A stretch of 64,000 nucleotides of DNA from CAVPDG01 sp963702535 (GTDB lineage: Bacteria > Chloroflexota > Anaerolineae > Anaerolineales > UBA4823): the NCBI GenBank assembly GCA_963702535.1, contig CAVPDG010000011.1:293813-357812 (forward strand), written 5' to 3'. A program made the translations under genes and the position numbers. Below the pieces are notes generated by a model. It was not told the DNA's origin, did no database searches, and was given only the letters and a program-made list of their open reading frames with translations. Positions 56,749 to 64,000 of the stretch are shown here, piece by piece (position 1 is the stretch's first letter; every line of letters begins with the position of its first letter).

Positions 56749-59118
56749 TCAATCGCCTGAGGGTGATTCAGCCGATTTTTTGATTTCGGGCGCAGTTTTC
56801 TTGCTCTGCAGGATTGCCCAGACCAGGACACCAACGAGCAGCAGGACGATCGCCCAGCCGATCCAGGAGAGGTCCTTGTAGGCGACAACGATAGGCGCTA
56901 TGATCAATGCGACCAGATTTACCACCTTGATCATGGGATTAAGCGCCGGACCAGCGGTATCTTTGAAAGGATCTCCGACCGTATCGCTGACGACGGCAGC
57001 TTTATGCCGCTCGGAACCCTTGCCCAGGTTATTGGCAGGATCTCGGGGCTCGTCTTCGATCAACTTCTTTGAGTTATCCCAGGCGCCGCCTGCGTTATTC
57101 AAGAAGACAGCCAGCAACTGCCCGGAGAGGATGATCCCTGCCAGGAACCCGCCCAGCGCTTCTACTTGCAGCACCATCCCGACGATGATCGGAGTCAGGA
57201 CGCCTAATAACGCCAGGGGGATCAACTCTTTTTGGGCAGCGGCTGTAGCAATACCGACGGCTTGCCGGTAATCTGGTTCAACTTTGCCTTCCAACACTCC
57301 CAGCTTGAACTGGCGGCGTGCTTCGAGAATGATGAGCGATGCCGCCCGGCTGACTGCCTGGATAGAGAAGGACGAGAACAACCAGGGCACGGCGCCGCCG
57401 ATCAGCATGCCGACAAATACAACCGGCATGGAGACGCGGATGCCATTGGCGAGCGCGGTCGTATCGACCCGGCTGACGTCTGTGATAAAGGAGCCAAACA
57501 AGGATACAGCTGCGATAACCGCCGAGCCGATGGCGATGCCCTTGGTGATTGCTTTGGTTGTATTGCCAACGCCATCCAGGTCAGCCAAGATCTGGCGGGC
57601 TGCATCCGTTTCCGGATCTCGCATATCCTGCCACGCCATCTCTCCAATGCCGTTAGCGTTATCCGCGATCGGCCCGAAGGAGTCCATGGCGACATTGTTC
57701 CCGGTAAGCGTGAGCATGCCAATACCGGTCAGAGCCACGCCGTACAGGACGTATGTAAATTGTAGCGCCGCCTCGCCGGAGATCCCACCGAAGATGAGGA
57801 TAGAGGCGAAAATCGTTGCCGCAATAACCAGGACTGACCAGACCGATGATTCGAAGCCGGCAGAAATACCACTCAGGATGATTGTGGCTGGTCCGGTCTC
57901 TGCGGATTTCTTGATTTCCTTTACCGGTGTATTGTGTGTGCCAGTAAAGTAGTCGGTCAGGCGGTCGATCAAGATCGCCAATAGAACACCCACAGCAGTT
58001 GCCAGGAAGGGTCGCCACCATCCGCCATCGACGCCACGCATGTAGACCAGCGCGACCAGACCGAACATGACGACAGAGATTCCAGCCGATGAAAGGAAGC
58101 CGGTGAAGATGGCTTTCATCGCATCGCCGCTCTTTCCAGAACCGCCCTTGACCAGGTAGGTGCCGATGATGGATGCCAGCACGCCGACACCCCGCACGAG
58201 CAGGGGGAAGATCACCCATTCGAGGCGATCGGTCATGGTATACAGCGCTACGCCAAGGATCAGGCTGGAGACAATCGTGACCTCGTATGACTCAAAGATG
58301 TCTGCTGCCATGCCTGCGCAGTCACCCACATTATCGCCCACGAGATCTGCGATAACCGCAGGATTGCGCGGGTCATCTTCAGGGATGCCGGCTTCAACCT
58401 TGCCGACAAGATCCGCTCCGACGTCAGCGGCTTTGGTAAAGATGCCGCCTCCCACGCGCATGAAGAGCGCCAGCAGCGTGCCTCCAAAGCCAAAGCCGAG
58501 AAGCACATCCGGTGCGGCAATGCCAAAGATGATGAAAATGATGGTTCCACCAAACAGACCTAAGCCATCGGTCAACATACCGGTGATTGTCCCGGTCCGG
58601 TAGCCAATCCGTAATGAGTCGCCAAAGGAGCGCCGGGCGGCGGAGGCAACGCGTACGTTTCCCTGCACAGCCATGCGCATGCCGATTTGACCCACCATGA
58701 GAGAGAAGGTTGCTCCCATGACGAACGCCAGAGCCCGACCGAGTCCAACCAGGGTACTCAATTGCTGGTTCTGAGCAGGTGTGAGGGTTTTGGCGCAGGC
58801 TGCTGCGGCTTCACGTGGGACGCCTTGAAACGCCATGCAATACCATTCGGATGCTTCTGGAGTGGGTTTGACGATATAAACCGAGGCAAAGAGCGCCAGA
58901 GTCAATAGAGCAATCAAGGGCAAGATCGACCTGAGTTGGCGCTTCAGGTATGCGTCTGCTCCATCCTTGATCGCATTCCATACCTTCTGCATCTTGTCAG
59001 TACCCTTATCTTCCCTGAGGATCTGGCTGCGCAGGAAGATGGCATAGAGCAAGCCGAGGATGGCAATACCCAGGACTGTCCAGATCGCAATTTGTTCAAA
59101 AGTACTCAAGCCATACAT
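56749..59118 (-). CDS. hppA: Membrane proton-pumping pyrophosphatase (K+-independent type)
   Basis: This protein of about 789 residues has 15-16 membrane helices. It couples pyrophosphate hydrolysis to ion transport. The active-site motif DVGADLVGKVEAGIPEDDPR, DLVGDNVGDCAGMAADIFES and SDTVGDPFKDTAGPALNPM are complete. The diagnostic GNTTKA has Lys where K+-dependent enzymes have Ala, which marks the K+-independent, proton-pumping class. The ATG at 59118 is used: an upstream ATG at 59133 overlaps the ribosome site GGAGGTG itself. An extracytoplasmic loop with three cysteines (WYCMAFQGVPREAAAACAK) is unusual. Confidence 0.95.
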   Translation of the reverse strand: MYGLSTFEQIAIWTVLGIAILGLLYAIFLRSQILREDKGTDKMQKVWNAIKDGADAYLKRQLRSILPLIALLTLALFASVYIVKPTPEASEWYCMAFQGVPREAAAACAKTLTPAQNQQLSTLVGLGRALAFVMGATFSLMVGQIGMRMAVQGNVRVASAARRSFGDSLRIGYRTGTITGMLTDGLGLFGGTIIFIIFGIAAPDVLLGFGFGGTLLALFMRVGGGIFTKAADVGADLVGKVEAGIPEDDPRNPAVIADLVGDNVGDCAGMAADIFESYEVTIVSSLILGVALYTMTDRLEWVIFPLLVRGVGVLASIIGTYLVKGGSGKSGDAMKAIFTGFLSSAGISVVMFGLVALVYMRGVDGGWWRPFLATAVGVLLAILIDRLTDYFTGTHNTPVKEIKKSAETGPATIILSGISAGFESSVWSVLVIAATIFASILIFGGISGEAALQFTYVLYGVALTGIGMLTLTGNNVAMDSFGPIADNANGIGEMAWQDMRDPETDAARQILADLDGVGNTTKAITKGIAIGSAVIAAVSLFGSFITDVSRVDTTALANGIRVSMPVVFVGMLIGGAVPWLFSSFSIQAVSRAASLIILEARRQFKLGVLEGKVEPDYRQAVGIATAAAQKELIPLALLGVLTPIIVGMVLQVEALGGFLAGIILSGQLLAVFLNNAGGAWDNSKKLIEDEPRDPANNLGKGSERHKAAVVSDTVGDPFKDTAGPALNPMIKVVNLVALIIAPIVVAYKDLSWIGWAIVLLLVGVLVWAILQSKKTAPEIKKSAESPSGD

Positions 59119-59133
59119 ACAATACACCTCCAC

Positions 59134-59440
59134 GATGTTTGAGATAACAAATTTCTTTTGTAGATTGCTGTCTTGCAGTCAAGCTCGATCGTGATTTTTG
59201 ACACAAGCGAATATTATACCGCAAATGCCTCCAGTCATTCCGGAGATAAGAACCTAAGAAGTTGTCGATTGCGCCAGTGGGTAGGCTTCCGCCCTTCCCG
59301 TGAAAATCCTTGGATGAGTAAGTATTAATAATTCTTTCCGTTAGATTTTACGTGCGGCTGCCAATTGTGTCAAGCAGCGTAAAATTCTAAAATTACTGTG
59401 TTACCAAACATTAGCGTTTAATTAGAAGTTGGTAATTAAC
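59134..59440. other. Intergenic region between hppA and the sRNA candidate
   Basis: No credible gene is present. On the minus strand TATAAT (59213-59218) could be the -10 element of hppA, with a poor -35. An inverted repeat ATTTTACG / CGTAAAAT (59345-59352 and 59378-59385) encloses 25 bases and could be an operator or a stem. The rest is AT-rich with nothing else I recognise. Confidence 0.4.
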
Positions 59441-59555
59441 TTGACTCTGATTAATTAATTAATGTATAGTCTTTCTAAGGAAGTTGTGGGCAGAGGGGTC
59501 TCTGCCCCACACGCGTGATAAGCACTGCTGCCTGAAGAAGGCTGGCGTGCTTTTT
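59441..59555 (+). ncRNA. Predicted small RNA upstream of sigA
   Basis: A promoter (TTGACT 59441-59446, 18 bases, TATAGT 59465-59470) is followed by an 80-base segment with two stems. The first is GTGGGCAGAG paired with CTCTGCCCCAC, with one bulged C (59486-59510). The second ends in GTGC and TTTTT (59522-59555), like a terminator. No open frame with a ribosome site fits. A free transcript of about 75-80 bases is predicted. I cannot match it to a named RNA family. It could also be a leader that regulates sigA 200 bases downstream. Confidence 0.45.
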
Positions 59556-59603
59556 GTTGTGTTGGGGAATTGCTTATTTAGGCAATATTTCGAAGATTGG
59601 GTA

Positions 59604-59632
59604 TTGATTTTGAGAGAAAAAAAGTGTATTCT
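59604..59632 (+). promoter_or_regulatory. sigA promoter
   Basis: TTGATT (59604-59609), 17 bases and TATTCT (59627-59632) lie 122 bases before the sigA start. The leader between them has no clear structure. Confidence 0.5.
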
Positions 59633-59753
59633 GAATAGAGTTTGGGAGATACCCGTATCTTTACGGATTGGACCTGACCCCGAGCGATCAGCCCTGATGA
59701 ACCGAAAGAGCAAAAACCAATGAGCTTGCAGGCTGATGACGAGTGGAGAATAA

Positions 59754-60966
59754 ATGATAGATGAAGATTTGTTGAGTGCGATTGAGGAACATGAGGATGA
59801 TCACCCTGCCGTTGCCAGGCTTATTGAGTTAGGCAGGCAAAAATCCTACGTTACGATTGACGATATCCTTAGCTTTTTTCCCGAAGCGGAGCAAGATGTC
59901 GACCAGCTAGAAGAAGCCTTTGCTGCTTTGATCAGCGCGGGGATTGCGGTGATGGAGGAAAGCATCCCACGTGGACCGAGCGAGGAAGAGCTGGCTGAAG
60001 AGGAAGTCGAAGAGGAGCCGCCTGACCTCTCGGTGGATGATAACTACCTGGCCAATATCGATACTGACGATACGATCGGGCTTTATTTGAAGGAGGTGGG
60101 ACGCGTCCCGCTGTTGACGGCTGAGGAGGAGGTCGAGCTCGCCCAGCGCATCGAGCGAGGACGCCTGGCGCGCGAGGAGCTTGCCCGCGGGAATGTCAAC
60201 CCTCGCCGGCGCATGGAGCTGCAGAAATTAATCGAGGACGGCTGGGCGGCGCGTGAGCATTTAATCACCGCCAACTCGCGCCCTCGTGATCAGCGTCGCC
60301 AAGAAGTACATGGGGCGCGGAGTGCCGTTCCTGGACCTCATCCAGGAGGGGAATATTGGACTGATCCGGGCGGCGAAGAAGTTTGATTACCGCCGTGGGC
60401 ATAAATTCAGCACGTATGCGACCTGGTGGATCCGGCAGGCAGTGACGCGTGCCATCGCCGATCAAGGACGGACGATCCGTGTCCCCGTCCATATGGGCGA
60501 TCAGATTAACAAGTTGTTGCGCGTGCAGCACCAGCTCACCCAGCGCCTCGGAAGGGACCCTTCCGTTGAGGAGCTGGCGGGCGCGCTGGATGTGACTCCA
60601 CAAAAAGTCGAGAATATGATCCAGGTCGCGCGGCGACCACTTTCCCTCGAGACTCCGACGGATGATGAGGAGGACTCGGTTTTAGGTGATTTCATCCAGG
60701 ATGAGGAAGTGGCCGCCCCGGATGAGACCGCCACTTATAATTTACTGCGCGAGCATCTGGACAGCGTCCTGAACGGCTTGCCCCCACGAGAGGTGCGCAT
60801 TTTACAATTGCGCTACGGATTATTGGATGGTCAGGCTTATACCCTTGAGGAAGTGGGGCGCAAGATGGGTGTGACGCGCGAGCGCGTGCGCCAGATCGAA
60901 GCGCAAGCCCTGAGCCGCTTGCGCCACCCGGCAATCCGCAGGAAGCTGCGCGAGTACCTGGGCTAA
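59754..60966 (+). CDS. sigA: Primary RNA polymerase sigma factor (frame-broken)
   Basis: All regions of a primary sigma-70 factor are present. They are an acidic region 1.1, region 1.2 (DDTIGLYLKEVGRVPLLTAE), region 2 (NIGLIRAAKKFDYRRGHKFS, TYATWWIRQAVTRAIADQGR), region 3 (RVPVHMGDQINKLLRVQHQL) and region 4 (YTLEEVGRKMGVTRERVRQI). One extra C at 60281-60283 (CCC for CC) interrupts the conserved NSRLVISVAKKYMGRG. Without it the protein has 403 residues. A broken primary sigma factor cannot be real in a living cell, so the base is a sequencing error. A terminator follows. Confidence 0.95.
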
Positions 60967-60980
60967 ACCGCATGAGAACA

Positions 60981-61014
60981 ACTGAGCAGGCGCTAGATTG
61001 CCTGCTCAGTTTGA
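60981..61014 (+). terminator. Terminator after sigA
   Basis: A perfect 11-base stem (60981-60991 with 61000-61010) has an 8-base loop followed by TTGATT. It lies 15 bases past the stop and separates sigA from the convergent glycosyltransferase. Confidence 0.75.
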
Positions 61015-61026
61015 TTCTCAGCCCTA

Positions 61027-62691
61027 TTATTGAACGACCCGTTTGAATATCAACATCCCGTCGCTGCCGTAGATGTCAGTGGGTATCTTCTCAACCAACT
61101 GGTAGCTTTCTTGAAAACGCGGGTCTTTCAATAATCCTCGCCGTCCATATACTTCCAGAATAACCACATAATCGGGCGAGTTATCCAGGATCAGGTCAGG
61201 GGGGATGGCGTAATTGATCTCGTAGTAGGCTGGATCAAGCGGGTAATAGCGCAGAGATTGGGGGGAATTCAAGCCAACGGTGTCTAAAATACGCGCGCCT
61301 GTGAAGTAGCCTAACACGCCAACATCACCCGCTGCGATGGTGGTCTCCCCCGCATGACCGGCGATCTCTGGATTGAGCCGAGATGCCGCCTGGCGGTAGA
61401 GGATTTCGAGCTGGTACCATGCCATTTCCGGCGCGGGGCGGGTCAAGCCGTGATCTGGCTTTACCACCCATCCGCGGAGTGAGAGCAGAACCGGCGCGAG
61501 TACCACCAGAAGTACCGTGACGGCAGTAAAGATGATCTTGATGTTGGCAGATCTTTTCTCCGGTGCACGCCGGCTGGCAAGGGACTTGAAAGATAAGAGA
61601 AGACCATCCATCCCGATCAGCATCGTCAGGATCAGGATGGGTAAGGGAGGCGTGAGATACCAGCGGAAGATCAAAGGATTTGCAAGAGAATAAGCCGCAA
61701 AGTACAACCAGGGGTAGATGAGGAAGGGCCAGGCGCGTATAGTGACCTTGAAAATGCGCAATGCGCCTACCAGGAACAAAAACGGGACCAGCACCAGCCC
61801 AACAGCTATCCAGGTTGTGCCAAAGGTCAGGTGCTCCAGCAGGGGTGTGGTGTAGTGCTGAAGCAGCCGGACGAAGGCGGCATCTGGCGGTAAGCGATAG
61901 ACCAGGCTCTTGGCGGCGATCGAGTGGGGAATTGGGCTGCCAAAGTAGACCGTCGCAAATACAAGCCAGATCCCTAGCGGAATAGCGAAGGACAAACCTT
62001 CCCCGGCAATGGCGGAGCCAGCGTGTTGTAACCTGGGTTGTGCTTGCGCACCACTCGTGTCGTGAATCCGGTTGGGCTTACCACGCAGGACCATCCAACA
62101 ACGGTCGGCAGCCAAAGGTACCAGGAAGAGCAATGCATCGGGTCTGGTCATCACAGCCAGGGCTGATAGGAATGCAGTCCAGCGATAAAGGCTATTCAGG
62201 TACGCATAGAAGATCGAGACTATGAGCAACACAAAGACGCTTGTCTCGAGACCGCCGATAGCAAAAGTAACACTGAATGGGGCGACTGCCCAGGCGAGCG
62301 CGGCGCCGATGCCAGGGAGTGGCGCTTTTAGAGCTTTTCCAATCAGATAAAGTAGAACGCAGGTTACTCCATCTGCAAGCGCGTTGACCAGCCAGGCGAG
62401 CAGGGGAAAAGGCGCAGCGACGCCGCCTAAGAAGCCCCCCAAGCCAGTTAACAGAAATGTATAGAGGGGGGTTGTGGTGCCTAAAACGTGCTCGCCAGGG
62501 TTGTATACGAATCCATTACCCGCTAAAATATTACGGGCATAGCGAAATGTGATGAAAGAGTCATCGATGGTGCGAGGACCAGGGAGGATTTTGATCGAAA
62601 AGGCGAATAGAAACAATACCAGGATGAGAGTTGCCTGGTATCTTCTTCCAGCAATATTGTCGCTATTTCCTGCGGTACCTGCTATGTTCAT
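61027..62691 (-). CDS. GT-C fold membrane glycosyltransferase-like protein
   Basis: This 554-residue protein has about ten membrane helices. The first extracytoplasmic loop has the acidic pair and pattern PGPRTIDDSFITFRYARNIL, with VYNPGEHVLGTTTPLYTFLL next, as in polyprenyl-phosphate-dependent GT-C enzymes of the ArnT/arabinosyltransferase kind. The soluble C-terminal tail (TTIAAGDVGVLGYFTGARIL, LDNSPDYVVILEVYG) is also typical. The donor and acceptor are unknown. Convergent with sigA and divergent from the next membrane gene. Confidence 0.82.
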   Translation of the reverse strand: MNIAGTAGNSDNIAGRRYQATLILVLFLFAFSIKILPGPRTIDDSFITFRYARNILAGNGFVYNPGEHVLGTTTPLYTFLLTGLGGFLGGVAAPFPLLAWLVNALADGVTCVLLYLIGKALKAPLPGIGAALAWAVAPFSVTFAIGGLETSVFVLLIVSIFYAYLNSLYRWTAFLSALAVMTRPDALLFLVPLAADRCWMVLRGKPNRIHDTSGAQAQPRLQHAGSAIAGEGLSFAIPLGIWLVFATVYFGSPIPHSIAAKSLVYRLPPDAAFVRLLQHYTTPLLEHLTFGTTWIAVGLVLVPFLFLVGALRIFKVTIRAWPFLIYPWLYFAAYSLANPLIFRWYLTPPLPILILTMLIGMDGLLLSFKSLASRRAPEKRSANIKIIFTAVTVLLVVLAPVLLSLRGWVVKPDHGLTRPAPEMAWYQLEILYRQAASRLNPEIAGHAGETTIAAGDVGVLGYFTGARILDTVGLNSPQSLRYYPLDPAYYEINYAIPPDLILDNSPDYVVILEVYGRRGLLKDPRFQESYQLVEKIPTDIYGSDGMLIFKRVVQ

Positions 62692-62766
62692 AAAGTGTAT
62701 TAGCGATCAGCACTCGATAAAAATTATAAGCGATCAAATATTTTGCACGTAGCCGGATTGGCTGTT

Positions 62767-63987
62767 ATGGTTCGCAATATTGAAAGGCAAATATCGCTCT
62801 CCCGGATTTTGGGATCTGAAATCGCGTTCCCCATTGTCCTGGGTCTTGGTTTGCGAATGGCGCTCAGCCTGTGGGTCGCCTTGGTTTGGGCGCGGGTCGA
62901 TCCCTATTTCAACCTCGAAAAGAATTGGGCATGGATACGCGGCGCTTATTCCGGGGTGCCGGCTGAACCGACCTTACTGGGAAGGATGCTTACCGATGCC
63001 TGGGTACATTGGGATGCAGCCCATTTCCTGGCGATCGCTAAGTATGGGTATGCGCAGTTAGAACCCGGTAACATGAACTTTTTTCCGCTGTATCCCTGGT
63101 TTGTGCGCATAGCGCAAGTATTTGCCTTTAATAATATTAAAGTAGCCGGTTTACTGATCTCGACGATTTTTGCAATCCTGGCTTTTGTTTTGTTCCAACG
63201 CTTCACACGGTATACCTGGCAAGATCCCCAGTTGGCTAGATGGTCTGTTGTCGTATGGGCGATTTACCCTACGAGTTTTTTCTTTTTTGCTCCCTATTCT
63301 GAGGGACTTTACCTGTCTTTTGTCCTGGGTTGTTTTTTATGCTTGAAAGAAGAGCGCTGGCTGATTGCGGGTCTCCTGGCTTGCCTGGCATGCCTGACGC
63401 GCGCCCAGGGCATTTTGCTGCTCTTTCCAATGGCTTATGATGTTATTCGATATATTGCGTTGAGAGGCATCAAAGCCAGTGCAGCCGCGCTGCTCTCGCT
63501 CCTGATAGTACCTGTGGGATGGCTCGGATATATGGGGTGGCGCACGCAACAAGATCAGGGCGGGCTATTTGCCTCTTACTCGCAATTCTCAAAGATCACA
63601 GTTGCAGATCCATTCTCGGCTTTATTTCATGCACTGACACAATTGTTTGAATCCCGGAATCCACACCTGGCGGCTGACTTGATCTCAATCGTCTTGTTTG
63701 GGTGTTTGTTCATCGCGATGATCCTGCAGAAAAAATTCCGAGCACAAACCGGATTGCTCATATACTGCGCCGTCACCCTGGCGGCGTTCCTGCCCTGGAA
63801 GAGTGACCTGGTATCTCCGTACCAATCCGCTACGCGTTATGTGCTGGGGCTATTCCCACTTTTTGTGGTATTGGCAAACTGGGTACTGAGCATGTCGCTC
63901 CGCCTTCGATTGCTCTATATATTTGCCAGCGTGACACTACTCTTGATCGCTTCGGCAATGTACACGCTGTGGTTCTTCGTGGGTTGA
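62767..63987 (+). CDS. PIG-V-like mannosyltransferase family membrane protein
   Basis: About 406 residues with many membrane helices. The region after the first helices (DAWVHWDAAHFLAIAKYGYA, NFFPLYPWFVRIAQVF) carries the WDA and FFPLYP motifs of the PIG-V/GPI mannosyltransferase II family. YPTSFFFFAPYSEGLYLSF and RAQGILLLFPMAYDV support this. In bacteria these enzymes likely use polyprenyl-phospho-mannose to glycosylate lipids or proteins. The ATG at 62767 is used; an in-frame TTG at 62743 is possible. The stop is 13 bases before the right edge. Confidence 0.85.
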   Translation: MVRNIERQISLSRILGSEIAFPIVLGLGLRMALSLWVALVWARVDPYFNLEKNWAWIRGAYSGVPAEPTLLGRMLTDAWVHWDAAHFLAIAKYGYAQLEPGNMNFFPLYPWFVRIAQVFAFNNIKVAGLLISTIFAILAFVLFQRFTRYTWQDPQLARWSVVVWAIYPTSFFFFAPYSEGLYLSFVLGCFLCLKEERWLIAGLLACLACLTRAQGILLLFPMAYDVIRYIALRGIKASAAALLSLLIVPVGWLGYMGWRTQQDQGGLFASYSQFSKITVADPFSALFHALTQLFESRNPHLAADLISIVLFGCLFIAMILQKKFRAQTGLLIYCAVTLAAFLPWKSDLVSPYQSATRYVLGLFPLFVVLANWVLSMSLRLRLLYIFASVTLLLIASAMYTLWFFVG

Positions 63988-64000
63988 GCCACCATCTGAA

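Noticed and set aside
59484..59723. Small plus-strand ORF of 79 residues upstream of sigA
   Set aside because: No ribosome site, odd composition, and it overlaps the predicted terminator and the sigA promoter.
1..64000. CRISPR arrays, insertion sequences, prophage or integrase genes
   Set aside because: I saw no regularly spaced repeats, no transposase motifs and no terminal inverted repeats with target duplications.

Overview
The window most likely comes from a member of the Chloroflexota, probably class Anaerolineae. This is inferred from gene content and style, not from a database search. Pointers are long arrays of GAF-domain sensors with few output domains, a divergent sufR / sufCBD-sufS-sufU locus, a TPR protein rich in W-L motifs, Thr/Pro-stalked L,D-transpeptidases and a pyrophosphatase of the K+-independent proton-pumping type. 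There are no phage genes, insertion sequences or CRISPR arrays. It reads as ordinary chromosome.

Layout. 1-9.7 kb (minus strand): four multi-GAF signalling proteins and a ParA-type ATPase in a tightly coupled operon, running off the left edge. 10-11.1 kb: two stand-alone receiver proteins and tRNA-Gly(CCC). 11.1-13.4 kb: an undecaprenyl-phosphate sugar transferase and a WecG/TagA-type glycosyltransferase. 13.5-17.1 kb (plus): a tungsten-type aldehyde ferredoxin oxidoreductase and the NAD(P)HX repair enzyme. 17.2-18.0 kb: two small membrane/stress-type proteins. 18.2-25.6 kb (plus): an amino-acid or amine utilisation cluster with an Lrp-type regulator, three class III aminotransferases, a saccharopine-dehydrogenase-like enzyme and an APC permease. 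25.7-33.3 kb (minus): a secreted GH113-like lipoprotein, two DUF35 proteins, two thiolase-like proteins and a CitE-like lyase. 33.4-42.0 kb (minus): tatC, tatA/B, nusB, asp23, fabG, fabD, rpmF, a thioredoxin-TPR protein and cell-wall enzymes. 42.1-49.6 kb: the iron-sulfur assembly locus, with SufT-like and SufR on the minus strand and sufC-sufB-sufD-X-sufS-sufU-Rieske on the plus strand. 49.6-59.1 kb (minus): radical-SAM pair, ndk, a large TPR/HhH protein and hppA. 59.4-61.0 kb (plus): a predicted small RNA and sigA. 61.0-64.0 kb: two GT-C type membrane glycosyltransferases.

Sequence quality. About 25 reading-frame breaks are visible, and nearly all fit a single inserted base, often lengthening a run of C or A. 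They hit essential genes (the primary sigma factor, sufU). After removing one base per break the affected genes regain full family length. I therefore annotate them as intact genes with assembly errors, not as pseudogenes. Twenty of the breaks lie in the first 18 kb.

The two places I find most worth attention are the GAF/ParA/receiver signalling locus and the suf control region. The latter has three well-formed promoters, each with an AT-rich palindrome at its -35 element, between divergent sufR and sufC.
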